Positions 8,088-15,967 of a stretch of DNA of 46,223 nucleotides are shown one piece after another. Made by a program: the position numbers and the translations under genes. Position 1 is the stretch's first letter, and every line of letters starts with the position of its first letter. Where the stretch lies: the NCBI GenBank assembly GCA_035566895.1, contig DATMQA010000185.1, positions 1-46,223 of the forward strand, in the 5' to 3' direction. The notes beneath the pieces were generated by a model. It ran no database searches. It was not told where the DNA came from and saw only the letters and a list, made by a program, of their open reading frames with translations. Origin of the DNA: DATMQA01 sp035566895. Lineage in GTDB: Bacteria; Verrucomicrobiota; Verrucomicrobiia; Limisphaerales; UBA8199.

Positions 8088-8320
8088 CACATGACGAATT
8101 GATAACTGTCGCACGGACGCACACCATAGACATCCCCAAACTCTCGGGAGAGCCGTGGGCCACTTTGGAAATGCTGCCGAAGGTCACAGTAACGGACGCG
8201 GTAGTGGTCTCTTTCGAGAGTGACCAGCGGCCCGGAAAGATGTTCGTGGTGTTGGAGGGAGCGTCAGGAAAGTTCGTTGCTTCTGGCTTGCACTTCCAGA
8301 AGAAGTGTCCGGGTCACTGA
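8084..8320 (+). CDS. Small hypothetical protein coupled to the PRTase-like gene
   Basis: 78 residues, beginning within the stop codon of the preceding gene (ATGA overlap). The product is soluble: a short helix (DELITVARTH), then a compact beta part (VTVTDAVVVSFES, KMFVVLEGASGKFVASGL) with one Cys near the end. No family is recognised. The tight coupling suggests a partner or modulator of the PRTase-like protein. Confidence 0.55.
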   Translation: MTHDELITVARTHTIDIPKLSGEPWATLEMLPKVTVTDAVVVSFESDQRPGKMFVVLEGASGKFVASGLHFQKKCPGH

Positions 8321-8340
8321 CCGGCGCGGTGTCAAAGAGT

Positions 8341-8776
8341 ATGCTGAAACCGTTATCGATCCTCGCTTACCTGGCCATGGTTGTGGGTCTAATTGCGCTG
8401 CTGATCACGCGATGCCTTTTATCCTCCTCTCCGCTCGTCATCATACCGCAAGCAGTGGCCAATCCTGCTCGTGATTTGGGCGCGGGTTACCTTCGGTCGC
8501 CGCAGCTTTCACTTGCCCGCAAACCCAACGGAAGGTGGGTTGGTCACCACCGGGCCGTATCGGCTCATCCGCCATCCAATCTACACGGGTGTCTGTTTGT
8601 TTACCGGGGTCGGGGTTTTGGCCCATTGGTCGTGGAAGGCGGGTTTGTTGGGAGGGTTGATTTTGGGCAGTGCGCTTTTTCGGCTGTTCTGCGAGGAGGC
8701 GCTGGTGGTAAAGCGGTATCCTGAGTATCGCCAGTATGCAGCCAGAAGTTGGAGAATGGTTCCGTTTGTGTTTTAA
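8341..8776 (+). pseudogene. Isoprenylcysteine carboxyl methyltransferase-like protein, frameshifted
   Basis: Two adjoining frames together encode one ICMT/PEMT-type membrane methyltransferase. The first (from ATG 8341) gives the N-terminal membrane part ending SSSPLVIIPQAVA. The second gives ILLVIWARVTFGRRSFH, then NPTEGGLVTTGPYRLIRHPIYTG and the C-terminal half. The motifs GPY-x-x-x-RHP and the late EEALVVKRYPEYRQY, which bind S-adenosylmethionine in this family, are intact. The break is one extra base near 8461. Either the gene is dead or the sequence has an error. No translational frameshift signal is visible at the junction. Confidence 0.75.
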
Positions 8777-8792
8777 TCCGGGCACTCGAAGC

Positions 8793-9119
8793 ATGAAAAC
8801 GCGATACTTAATTCCCCTCGCGCTGGCGCTTCTTGGATGCAGCAGCCCCAAACCGCTCCTTGCTACGTTGACGGCTGATCAAGCTGGAACCCTTGCGCAG
8901 CAATTGGCGAACGAGAAGGCGCAGACGCTTTTCAACTGCCAGCCGTTTCGTGAAGGCCCACCATCCCGATTTGTCCAAGGGCGGTGGGTCTGGCGGGATC
9001 GGCGAGGGCATGGATTTACTGACATCGAAGGCACTGTCGAGTTTGAGGCGGATGAGCCTAACGTCAACGTCATACTTCTCGATAGCCGAGCCATGCTCCT
9101 AGAAAGGTTGCCGCGATGA
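8793..9119 (+). CDS. Small lipoprotein
   Basis: The start MKTRYLIPLALALLGCSS (8793) gives a lipobox LALLGC with Cys 16 as the lipidation site; an upstream in-frame ATG inside the methyltransferase gene is rejected. The mature part is about 93 residues, with a helix (LTADQAGTLAQQLANEKAQ) followed by beta strands (RWVWRDRRGHGF, GTVEFEADEPNVNVILLDSR). This resembles small periplasmic beta-sandwich lipoproteins of unknown function. It is expected to be anchored to the inner or outer membrane on the periplasmic side. Confidence 0.65.
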   Translation: MKTRYLIPLALALLGCSSPKPLLATLTADQAGTLAQQLANEKAQTLFNCQPFREGPPSRFVQGRWVWRDRRGHGFTDIEGTVEFEADEPNVNVILLDSRAMLLERLPR

Positions 9120-9312
9120 GTCAGATGGCGGTTGACACAATCGGTCGAGTGCTCCCCGGGCGGCGATTCGGGCGCGCCGTTCACGCTTAGGCTGAAGGGC
9201 CGGGCATCGGTCGGCCAACCTGGATTTAAGACCGGGGCGTATGGCGCACGATTGTCGGCGGGGCCTGAAAGAAGGCTCGTGTCGTCACCGAAAGTTGGCC
9301 AGACTTGCCCCC

Positions 9313-10410
9313 ATGTGGAAGCGGGTTCAAATCGCGCTCGCCGTTTTGCTCGTCGGTCTTTTGGGAGTGCTTGGGTGGCAGGTTTTCAGGTCGCGTGAAC
9401 CAGTTTATGAGGGGAAGCGACTCAGCGCCTGGCTGAAGGACTTGGACGACCAGCATCCAGGCCCTGTTAATGATCACGCCATCGAGGCCATTCGCTACAT
9501 CGGTCGTGACGCGGTTCCACAGATTATCAGCTCGCTCAGGACTCGGGACTCATCGCTGAAGCAGAAATTACTGAAATGGGCCAGCGAACATCACCTGGTC
9601 AAATCGGTTTATACTCCGGTATCGGAAAACCACCATCGGGCGGTGCTCGCGTGTAACGCGCTCGGACCTGATGCTAAGCCCGCAATTCCAGCATTGGTTG
9701 CGCTGCTGAACGATGGCTATGCGTCGGGGTATGTCGGAGCGGCTTTGGGTCGGATTGGTCCCGAAGCCATCGTTCCGTTAATCGGCTCGTTGACCAACTC
9801 CAACGTCTCGGTGCGGGTTGAAGTCGCACACTCTCTTGCCAACTTCCGACGCAGTGATCCAATAGTCGTGCCCACCCTGATCCAGTGCCTCAACGACAAA
9901 TCGAGTTTCGTCCGCTCCTTGGCGGCAAATTCTTTGGGCCGAATTGGACAAGAACCCACCGTCGCAATTCCCGCCTTGGTGCTCCTGCTGAACGATGGAG
10001 ACCCGCAAGTGCGCTGGAATGCCTGTCTGGCAATCGCGGAATTTAAACAACAGGCTCAATCCGCAAGGACGCCGCTTTTCGCTTCATTGGGAGACCCTGA
10101 TCCCTCAGTCCGTGGCACGGCAGCTATCGCGCTGGCCCGGATCGAACCCGAAAATGCTTCGAGCGTTGAAAAAGTGATGCCCTATTTAATCGAAGACCTC
10201 GAAGGTTTCCAAGGCTCGAATGTAAAGTTCCCTCTTAACTTCCGCTATCCTGCGATACAAGCACTTGGTGAATGCGGAAAGCAATCTCAACCCGCCGTGC
10301 CAGCCCTGTTGGAATGCTTGAAAGCTGCGGAGCCGTATATGCAGGAAGCCGCCGCCAGGTCTCTCAAGGCCATCGACCCCGAAGCCGCCGCCAAAGCGGG
10401 CGTGAAGTGA
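9313..10410 (+). CDS. Membrane-anchored HEAT-repeat protein
   Basis: From MWKRVQIA the 365-residue protein has one N-terminal membrane segment (IALAVLLVGLLGVLGWQVF) and then at least six HEAT-type helical repeats. Examples are AKPAIPALVALLNDGYASG, SDPIVVPTLIQCLNDKSSF, EPTVAIPALVLLLNDGDPQV and SQPAVPALLECLKAAEPYM, each with the P-x-L-x-x-x-L and V-R-x-x-A-A-x-x-L signature. Such solenoids act as protein-binding scaffolds; the anchor places it on the outer face of the inner membrane. The first 24 codons of the longer frame are arginine-rich and probably untranslated. The 193 bases before it contain a lone TTGACA at 9132 but no matching -10 box. Confidence 0.8.
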   Translation: MWKRVQIALAVLLVGLLGVLGWQVFRSREPVYEGKRLSAWLKDLDDQHPGPVNDHAIEAIRYIGRDAVPQIISSLRTRDSSLKQKLLKWASEHHLVKSVYTPVSENHHRAVLACNALGPDAKPAIPALVALLNDGYASGYVGAALGRIGPEAIVPLIGSLTNSNVSVRVEVAHSLANFRRSDPIVVPTLIQCLNDKSSFVRSLAANSLGRIGQEPTVAIPALVLLLNDGDPQVRWNACLAIAEFKQQAQSARTPLFASLGDPDPSVRGTAAIALARIEPENASSVEKVMPYLIEDLEGFQGSNVKFPLNFRYPAIQALGECGKQSQPAVPALLECLKAAEPYMQEAAARSLKAIDPEAAAKAGVK

Positions 10411-10438
10411 ACGGCTGAGCAGTTTGAGAATCTCCACC

Positions 10439-10555
10439 ATGGCCAACGCGGAGGCGGATGCGTCGCGGTCGGGGGCCGTGAGGCTCCGCTTTGGCCATTT
10501 CCTCGCCGCCACACCAAATGCGAACGCTTGCGCCCCAGGGCACGGCGGATACACT
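10439..10555 (+). repeat. Complete repeat module: palindrome, CACACCAAATG box, promoter (copy 4)
   Basis: This is the clearest copy. ATGGCCAACGCGGAG (10439-10453) pairs with CTCCGCTTTGGCCAT (10484-10498) with one mismatch in 15. The box CGCCACACCAAATG follows at 10507-10520. TTGCGC (10528-10533), a 16-base spacer and TACACT (10550-10555) form the promoter. The next ATG is 32 bases further on. Confidence 0.65.
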
Positions 10556-10587
10556 GCTAACGGTTCGGTGGCGGGCCGTTTCTGAAA

Positions 10588-10782
10588 ATGGACACGAATG
10601 AAAGAGCAAAGACAGGTCGGGTGAGTGTCGCTCGGGTTGTCAGGTTCGTTGTCGGGGTTGTGGTCTTCGGAGTTCTAATGGGCATGAGGACCAACTTTCA
10701 GTCCCTTTGGACCCGAAGCTTTGTTGCAGGTTGTGCTGCCGCATTCTTGGCCTTCTGCATTTTGCCGATGAGGAGACGCTGA
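10588..10782 (+). CDS. Small two-helix membrane protein
   Basis: 64 residues with two membrane helices (VVRFVVGVVVFGVLMGM and FVAGCAAAFLAFCILP), a basic N-terminus and a C-terminal Arg triplet. Positive charges at both ends put both termini in the cytoplasm. It lies directly behind the promoter of repeat module 4, with no visible Shine-Dalgarno. Function is unknown. Confidence 0.55.
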   Translation: MDTNERAKTGRVSVARVVRFVVGVVVFGVLMGMRTNFQSLWTRSFVAGCAAAFLAFCILPMRRR

Positions 10783-10857
10783 GGGTGAAACGAATGCCAA
10801 ACTCGTTGAGGGAGCTGACAGGCGCGGCTTAACTCCGTCGTCATGCGATAGGCACCT

Positions 10858-11199
10858 GTGAAACACAGACACATCATCTTTAATGTGGTCGGAATCGTAA
10901 TCGCCGGAATCGTCTCGGTGTCGCTTCTCGGCGCTTTGACCGGCACGGCGGCGAGAGACCCGATCCACAGGGGACAGAACTTCTGGGTGGTGCTAATGCT
11001 GCTCGAAGTGCTGATCATTCTGCTCGTGGGAGTTGGGAGCCTTGCGAACCTGTCCCGGCGTGGACTGGCATTCTGGCCCACTATCTCCATGATTGTCGGC
11101 TATTTCATATCTGTTTTGTTTCTGCCATTTGGCATCTGGGGAATCGTGGCTCTATATTTGGAGCGGAAGAGGCGAGGTAAAGGGCATCGATGGGCGTGA
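10858..11199 (+). CDS. Three-helix membrane protein
   Basis: 113 residues with a GTG start followed by KHRHIIFNVVG. Three membrane segments are visible: VGIVIAGIVSVSLLGALTG, FWVVLMLLEVLIILLVGVGSLA and ISMIVGYFISVLFLPFGIWGIVALYL. The tail KRRGKGHRWA is strongly basic and cytoplasmic. No polar membrane residues suggest transport. It is 75 bases after the previous small membrane gene and probably shares its promoter. Function is unknown. Confidence 0.55.
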   Translation: MKHRHIIFNVVGIVIAGIVSVSLLGALTGTAARDPIHRGQNFWVVLMLLEVLIILLVGVGSLANLSRRGLAFWPTISMIVGYFISVLFLPFGIWGIVALYLERKRRGKGHRWA

Positions 11200-11259
11200 C
11201 CATAGGAAATCACCGAAGCCGGGTTGCCCTGTGAGCCATTGGTCGTTAAATACCGCCTG

Positions 11260-11879
11260 TTACGACATACCTGCAATTGAGATTTGCAGCCACCTCCCCT
11301 CGCTTCCAATCTGCACGCGCTTTCCGACCACGCTGGCAACGGAGACTGACTTTGCGCCACTGCAAAGCCGACATTTCAGTTGAGCAATGCGCGCCCGGCG
11401 CTCCGAAAAACGCAGCCGAATATAAATAGCTCCTGCTACCTCAAAAATGAGGACAACGGCAATGAGAACTACCCAAGCGATAAGCAATGACGCACCAATC
11501 GTTTTGCCAAGGGCGAACCGGATCAATACGAATGACACAAGAGCCGCCACCAGGGCGGGTAAACATCCTGCCGCACCAGCAAAAACGATGCGCGGGGAGT
11601 CAAAAACGTTTCCGCAACCCAGGCAAATCCGGCGCTCCACTCGCAAGAGAATGCCTTGAGGCTGGCGGAGAGGTAGGTCTCTTTGTGTGCCCGCAAGGTG
11701 GACCATTCCAGTGGATGCGGAAGCGGCTTAATTTCAGCGCCGATCAACAAAGCCTGATATTCTCCCGGCATGACTTTTCCCGTCCTCTTGCCGTCGAATG
11801 TGACTTGGGCAGCCAGAGCTGTGTCAATTGCTCCCTGTGCTGACTCGTCGCTATCCTCGATTCGGTAGATTGTGGGCAT
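11260..11879 (-). pseudogene. Zinc-ribbon membrane protein, frameshifted
   Basis: A protein starting at MPTIYRIEDSDESAQGA (11879) reads well for about 70 residues, to KETYLSASL. The sensible sequence then continues in another frame as RRICLGCGNVFDSP, two membrane helices (VAALVSFVLIRFALG and LLIAWVVLIAVVLIFEVAGA), KCRLC and a short beta tail. The two CxxC pairs could form one zinc ribbon split by the membrane hairpin. The change of frame lies between about 11640 and 11680. No slippery site is seen, so I read it as a broken gene; a sequencing error is the alternative. Confidence 0.5.
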
Positions 11880-11978
11880 CCGACGCGGAGCAAGATTGTC
11901 CAGAACCTGAATGCCTGTTGCAAGTCTTTCGGTTATTCCTGGGCGGCGGTTTTGTGGCCCCATACAGATGCTTGCCGC

Positions 11979-12071
11979 ACCAGTCTTGAAGCCGATACCG
12001 TGGATGTCCTTGGCCAGTGTGTAGGGATTGGCCCGGACTTTCTCCACGGCATCCTCGCCGTAGGTCTTGTA
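11979..12071 (-). pseudogene. RecD2-like helicase fragment
   Basis: About 31 codons in the minus frame read YGEDAVEKVRANPYTLAKD and then IHGIGFKTG. This is the tandem helix-hairpin-helix part of RecD2-type helicases, where the consensus is YGE.A...VR.NPY.L...I.GIGFKTAD. The similarity stops abruptly on both sides, with a stop codon just upstream. It is a relic of a once larger gene and marks a recombination junction between the zinc-ribbon gene and the next + strand gene. Confidence 0.55.
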
Positions 12072-12115
12072 TTACCGTAACGAACTGCTTACACTTCTCA
12101 ATCGAAAAGGGCAGT

Positions 12116-13045
12116 ATGGAACTTGAATACAATTACACGTGCCCAAATTGCTCGAATGATTGTGTGGTGGCTGCTTCCTTGGCTGGCCAGAATGTCACGT
12201 GCCCGAATTGTTCAAACGAGTTCTTTGCAACTCCCCCGGAAAACCCCCTGGCCATAGAGGTGAACAACGGTTTGCCGCCGTTCACAATCCCGGCAAAGCT
12301 GCCGTTCTTTAAATCCCACCGCCGCCCGTTTCTTGAAAGTCGTCTCCAGGAAATGATGGCGTTCGGCGGCGGCTCTATAAGCAAAATAGCTGAGGACGAA
12401 TTGAACAAAAATGCAATCGTGCTCGGCTTTGACTCAAGGGAAGGCTCAAAGCTGATTGGCGAGCACTTCATGCGGGAGTTCGAGCCGATTAAGAAGCGAA
12501 TGGAGGATACGCTATTGATGACCGACGACGATCTTGCCGCCATCGATCAGCTTAAGAAGAAATACAATGCCACTCTGACGCTGGAAGGCAACGCGCAGAT
12601 ATTTCGCGAGATTTACGTGATCGAATCCACAGGAAAACTTCCGCCGCCAATCGTCACCAGCTTGATGCTCGGCGAGAAAGAGACGGCCTATTACGCAGTC
12701 ATCACGACATGGCACCAAACGCGGGTCCATACTCATGGGTATTCCGGCTCGTCCGTCAGCATCCCAACTGGGATCAAAGGCGTTTCATTCGGGTTTGGCC
12801 AATATACACCCATAAAAACGGAAGACCTCACGCCGCTCTCTGTCGGAACACTTTATGTCACCTCGGCTCGGCTCTTGTTTGAAGGTGAGACGCGGAACAC
12901 CAGCATTACCTTCAAGAGGATCGTCGATTGCCATATTTACGCTGACGCGCTAAGGGTTGAAAAGGGCACCGGTAAGCCAGATTATTTTCCAATGACGCCT
13001 CCACAGGCCCGCTATATCGTGGCTCTGATCGGCGCTTTGAAATAG
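12116..13045 (+). CDS. Zinc-ribbon protein with PH-like C-terminal domain
   Basis: From MELEYNYTCPNCSNDC (12116) the 309-residue protein begins with a two-CxxC zinc ribbon (CPNC near residues 9-12 and again near 28-31). A charged helical middle follows (residues 60-160, including EDTLLMTDDDLAAIDQLKKK). The last 130 residues resemble bacterial PH/GRAM-like modules of the type seen in short-linker membrane-adaptor proteins: MLGEKETAYYAVITTW, LSVGTLYVTSARLLFEGETR and TSITFKRIVDCHIYADALRVEKGTG. There is no membrane segment. Function is unknown; sensing or scaffolding is suggested by the domain types only. Confidence 0.7.
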   Translation: MELEYNYTCPNCSNDCVVAASLAGQNVTCPNCSNEFFATPPENPLAIEVNNGLPPFTIPAKLPFFKSHRRPFLESRLQEMMAFGGGSISKIAEDELNKNAIVLGFDSREGSKLIGEHFMREFEPIKKRMEDTLLMTDDDLAAIDQLKKKYNATLTLEGNAQIFREIYVIESTGKLPPPIVTSLMLGEKETAYYAVITTWHQTRVHTHGYSGSSVSIPTGIKGVSFGFGQYTPIKTEDLTPLSVGTLYVTSARLLFEGETRNTSITFKRIVDCHIYADALRVEKGTGKPDYFPMTPPQARYIVALIGALK

Positions 13046-13058
13046 GAGACAGACCGCT

Positions 13059-13466
13059 TTACTTCCCTGCTTTTTGGATTTGCACTTCCTTGTTCACGCC
13101 GGCCAGCTTACCGCCTTCCAGGAGGACTCGGCTGAACAAGACCTTTGTTGTGGTGAATGGCTTGCCAGTTTCCACGACAAAGTTGAAGGTTGTTTCGGCG
13201 TCGGGTGCCAGTGCTGGCCGGTCCTTCTTCCCGCCGATCACCCATCGCACGGCCTGACCGGCAACCTTGCCTTTGTCATCCACCAGAAAGACTTGGGCGC
13301 GGGCGGATTCCACCTTTTCCTTGAAGGTGTTCTTCATGGTTAGCTTGATGACGACCTTCTGGCCAACCTGCTTTGGCGCGTCTACCTTCACGAGCAGATC
13401 CGCGCGAGCAAGCCCTCCGCACAGCACCAGCGTCCAAACCAGCCAACACAACCTGATCTGTTTCAT
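13059..13466 (-). CDS. Small secreted protein at the end of the RHS operon
   Basis: 135 residues with a signal peptide (LCWLVWTLVLCGGLARA). The mature domain reads like an immunoglobulin-type sandwich: VKVDAPKQVGQKVVIKLTMK, then SARAQVFLVDDKGKVAGQAV and ETTFNFVVETGKPFTTTKV. It is 18 bases downstream of the SUKH gene on the same strand. It could be a periplasmic second immunity factor or an unrelated passenger; no family is recognised. Confidence 0.65.
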   Translation of the reverse strand: MKQIRLCWLVWTLVLCGGLARADLLVKVDAPKQVGQKVVIKLTMKNTFKEKVESARAQVFLVDDKGKVAGQAVRWVIGGKKDRPALAPDAETTFNFVVETGKPFTTTKVLFSRVLLEGGKLAGVNKEVQIQKAGK

Positions 13467-13484
13467 ATTGTCAGCCTCGAAGCG

Positions 13485-14348
13485 CTACCCTAACAGGCTC
13501 GAAAGCTCCTTGAACTTAACGCGCATCTTTGACCCCAGATCGATCACCGGGTTGAACTTCACTGCAATTTCATTAAAGGGCACATTGAAGGGATCAAAGA
13601 CATAGCACTCCCGAATCGTGGGATGATTAACAGGTATGTCATGCACAGGGAAAGTCGCATATTCGACATTCGTCGCACCTAGCTGACTACCAACCCGAGC
13701 AACGATGACCGTCAATACCTGGATGGTCACCGGTCGTGTTTTGGTAACCTCCAATACCAGTTTATTGTAACGTCGGAGCCTATCATCGGGCCTGTCCGGG
13801 GACCTCTGGAGTTGCTTGTCGAAATTCACCAATCGAACTTTAAAGGCCGCCCGCTCTTCCATCACAGCAATCAACGCATCGATATTTGTGAGCTTCTTGT
13901 ATCCGGCGTAAATTTGGTCCTTGAAGAGTTCCCTAGGCTTGGCCTCAATCCATTCCTGGAAACTCGCAAAGAGCGAGCGTTTGACTTTCTCCTCCCACGA
14001 AAACCAATGCACTGTATCTCCACCAGCCTGAGTTTCAAAGCAGTAGCATAATTCCGTAGTTCCGTCGTATCCGAACGGGAAAATAGACTCGGTCGTCTCC
14101 TCCTTGAGTCTCAAGAGTTCTGATTCAACTGACGTTGAATGCGGACTCCTCAATGGATAAATCGTTAAAGCTCCTCCAAAAAAGCTACCTGGTCCAACTT
14201 GACATAAAAAGTTTACATAAGACACTGGCGGCGTTAAAGAATGCTCCTGAAACCAAGCATTAACGTCAATTTGTTCCAGCGCTCCACCGAGAAGGTGGTA
14301 GCCACCATCTCGGTGAGCTGTGAGTTCTCTTTTGAATCCGTCGAACAT
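13485..14348 (-). CDS. SUKH (SMI1/KNR4)-type immunity protein
   Basis: 287 residues. The first half carries the SUKH hallmark: PVSYVNFLCQVGPGSFFGGALTIYPL around residues 40-65, then FPFGYDGTTELCYCFET and VHWFSWEEKVKRSLFASFQEW. SUKH proteins neutralise nuclease-type polymorphic toxins in the cytoplasm. The second half (from about residue 155) is an extra alpha/beta domain of unknown type, making the protein about twice the usual SUKH length. It begins 3 bases after the stop of the short RHS gene and so is the likely antidote to that gene's HNH-like tip. Confidence 0.75.
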   Translation of the reverse strand: MFDGFKRELTAHRDGGYHLLGGALEQIDVNAWFQEHSLTPPVSYVNFLCQVGPGSFFGGALTIYPLRSPHSTSVESELLRLKEETTESIFPFGYDGTTELCYCFETQAGGDTVHWFSWEEKVKRSLFASFQEWIEAKPRELFKDQIYAGYKKLTNIDALIAVMEERAAFKVRLVNFDKQLQRSPDRPDDRLRRYNKLVLEVTKTRPVTIQVLTVIVARVGSQLGATNVEYATFPVHDIPVNHPTIRECYVFDPFNVPFNEIAVKFNPVIDLGSKMRVKFKELSSLLG

Positions 14349-14350
14349 TA

Positions 14351-15592
14351 TTAAGGCTGAACGAGTTTTACGCTGTCGAAGACAGTCCCGTAGGGTTGCG
14401 CTTTATTCAACCACATAGATTGTGTCCCCTGACTACGATTTAGCCCAGAGGGCTTGAGCTGAAGATTCGATAGCTCATCAGCACCTCCGAACTGACGTTG
14501 AATGATGTGGTCCACGTCGAACCCTTCTGGGACTGGTCCATTCGCACTTTCCCAAATCGATCTGGCATTGGATGCTGGTAAGGAGGAGGAGCGGACTTTA
14601 ACGAGAATGCCATCGTCCGCCGCCTGTTGATAGATTGGCAATTCATAAGCCATCGACGTAGGTAATCTCAGCGTTGTGCTCTTAGCGGCGAGTTGCCCTG
14701 ACCCATACCACTCTCCCGCTCGCGTCTGCCAGGAGAGAACATTACCCGCCTGCCAGTCGGCGAAACCCGCTGAGAACCGAGCGCCTTGGGCGGCCTCGCT
14801 CATGATTCCCCCCGCGAACGGAAGGGCCGATGCAAAATTAAGGCCCATGCTTGCCGTCAAACCCAACGCGCTCATCGGGTCCACCCGGTTTCCCGTGACC
14901 AAATCCGTGCCGGTGTATCCTTGTTCGATGTACTGCTTAATCCCGCCAACCAGCGGTACCATGTTCAACAAAGATGAGAACCCTTGACCCGCACTATAGT
15001 CGCCGCCCGCGCCCACTTCGTTATAGCCCTGCATGAGCGTGCGCTGCATGTCGGCCTGCGTTTGGTTATACGCATCCACAAAGTCACCACCCTGCTGCGC
15101 CAGCGGGTCCGTAATTCCGACGGAGGCAAGACCTGCCCCGGAATAATCAGGCACATGGTCGGCCAGCGTGTCCTGATAGGAGGTCGGGTCGCCCATCTGT
15201 TTCCCAAACCTCCCCGTCGGGTCAAAATAGTTGACGGGATCACCGGAGCACAACGAGAAGCAGCCTGGATTGGCGGAATCAAACACCGGGTCGTGGGCCA
15301 GGAACCGACCAGAACCCGGTTCATACGGGCGAGCACCCCAATGGAGGGTGCCGATGGACTCCATGTGCTTGCCGCGCCAGCCCACGCTTTGGGCCAAGTT
15401 GGCGTTGAGTGTCAGCGCCGGGGATTGATACCCCGGCACCGGCCCGATGCTGTTGAACCCCGCCGGGTTCCATTGTGACGGGTTGTCAGAGCCTCGTGGC
15501 AGGCGGGCCGATACCACGTAGGCACCAAACCACAGCAAACAAGCGCTGGACCAGATGTTTGCCATTCTCATTGAGAGCACGGTTGTTCTCAC
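14351..15592 (-). CDS. Short RHS-tip toxin with HNH-like C-terminus
   Basis: 413 residues. It opens with a signal-like hydrophobic stretch (IWSSACLLWFGAYVVSA). It then repeats the last part of the RHS shell, including NLAQSVGWRGKH, GARPYEPGSGRFLAHDPVF and YFDPTGRF, the conserved boundary after which toxin domains begin. The variable region (about residue 130 on) has a hydrophobic Gly/Ala part and ends with DVDHIIQRQFGGADELSNLQL and LNRSQG, which fits an HNH-type nuclease core (DH...N...N). Nearly all YD repeats are absent, so it resembles the orphan rhs-CT cassettes that follow full rhs genes. Whether it is secreted by itself or serves only as a recombination donor is unknown. Confidence 0.8.
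   Translation of the reverse strand: MRTTVLSMRMANIWSSACLLWFGAYVVSARLPRGSDNPSQWNPAGFNSIGPVPGYQSPALTLNANLAQSVGWRGKHMESIGTLHWGARPYEPGSGRFLAHDPVFDSANPGCFSLCSGDPVNYFDPTGRFGKQMGDPTSYQDTLADHVPDYSGAGLASVGITDPLAQQGGDFVDAYNQTQADMQRTLMQGYNEVGAGGDYSAGQGFSSLLNMVPLVGGIKQYIEQGYTGTDLVTGNRVDPMSALGLTASMGLNFASALPFAGGIMSEAAQGARFSAGFADWQAGNVLSWQTRAGEWYGSGQLAAKSTTLRLPTSMAYELPIYQQAADDGILVKVRSSSLPASNARSIWESANGPVPEGFDVDHIIQRQFGGADELSNLQLKPSGLNRSQGTQSMWLNKAQPYGTVFDSVKLVQP
15365..15442. repeat. 78-bp direct repeat, copy in the short RHS gene
   Basis: These 78 bases are identical, by reading, to 16975-17052 in the full RHS gene; the flanks diverge at the DNA level although the proteins stay similar. The block encodes the SIGPVPGYQ-to-GWRGKH segment just before the toxin boundary. 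It is suited to homologous exchange of toxin tips. Confidence 0.85.
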
Positions 15593-15616
15593 AAAGGGGG
15601 TTGCACCGTGCGCGAA

Positions 15617-15967
15617 CTATTCTGAAAATCCGGTGTCATCCGTCAAGAATTTCGGCTTCATGGATTTTCGTCTCATTGCGTTGACCAAATATTCCCTCGC
15701 ACATGTGAGTTTCCCAAGAGCGTCGTCGTTCTTCCGTTCCAAAAACAAGGTTTTAGCCTTTGCGATCTCCTGCTTAGAGAGGCGAAGCCATTGGAGGGCT
15801 ACCTCGTTCGTCTCATTTTCCAGCAGGATTCCATAACACCGCGACAGCCGCTCAAAAAACCTCGGACAGTCCATTTGGTCTTCGGGCGGAAAGTCGGGGG
15901 CGTTCAGCTCGGCATAGGCCAGCAGGTCGCCCCCTTCTCGATAGGTTCCTCTTAACTGCATAATCAA
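15617..15967 (-). CDS. Probable immunity protein for the main RHS toxin
   Basis: 116 residues, starting within the stop codon of the giant RHS gene (ATGA, 15964-15967). This is the classic position and coupling of an immunity gene. The product is small, soluble, acidic in the first half and helical (CPRFFERLSRCYGILLEN, VALQWLRLSKQEIAKAK), with a basic tail. I recognise no named immunity family. The function is inferred from position; it should bind and block the nuclease-like tip of the RHS protein in the cytoplasm. Confidence 0.65.
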   Translation of the reverse strand: MIMQLRGTYREGGDLLAYAELNAPDFPPEDQMDCPRFFERLSRCYGILLENETNEVALQWLRLSKQEIAKAKTLFLERKNDDALGKLTCAREYLVNAMRRKSMKPKFLTDDTGFSE

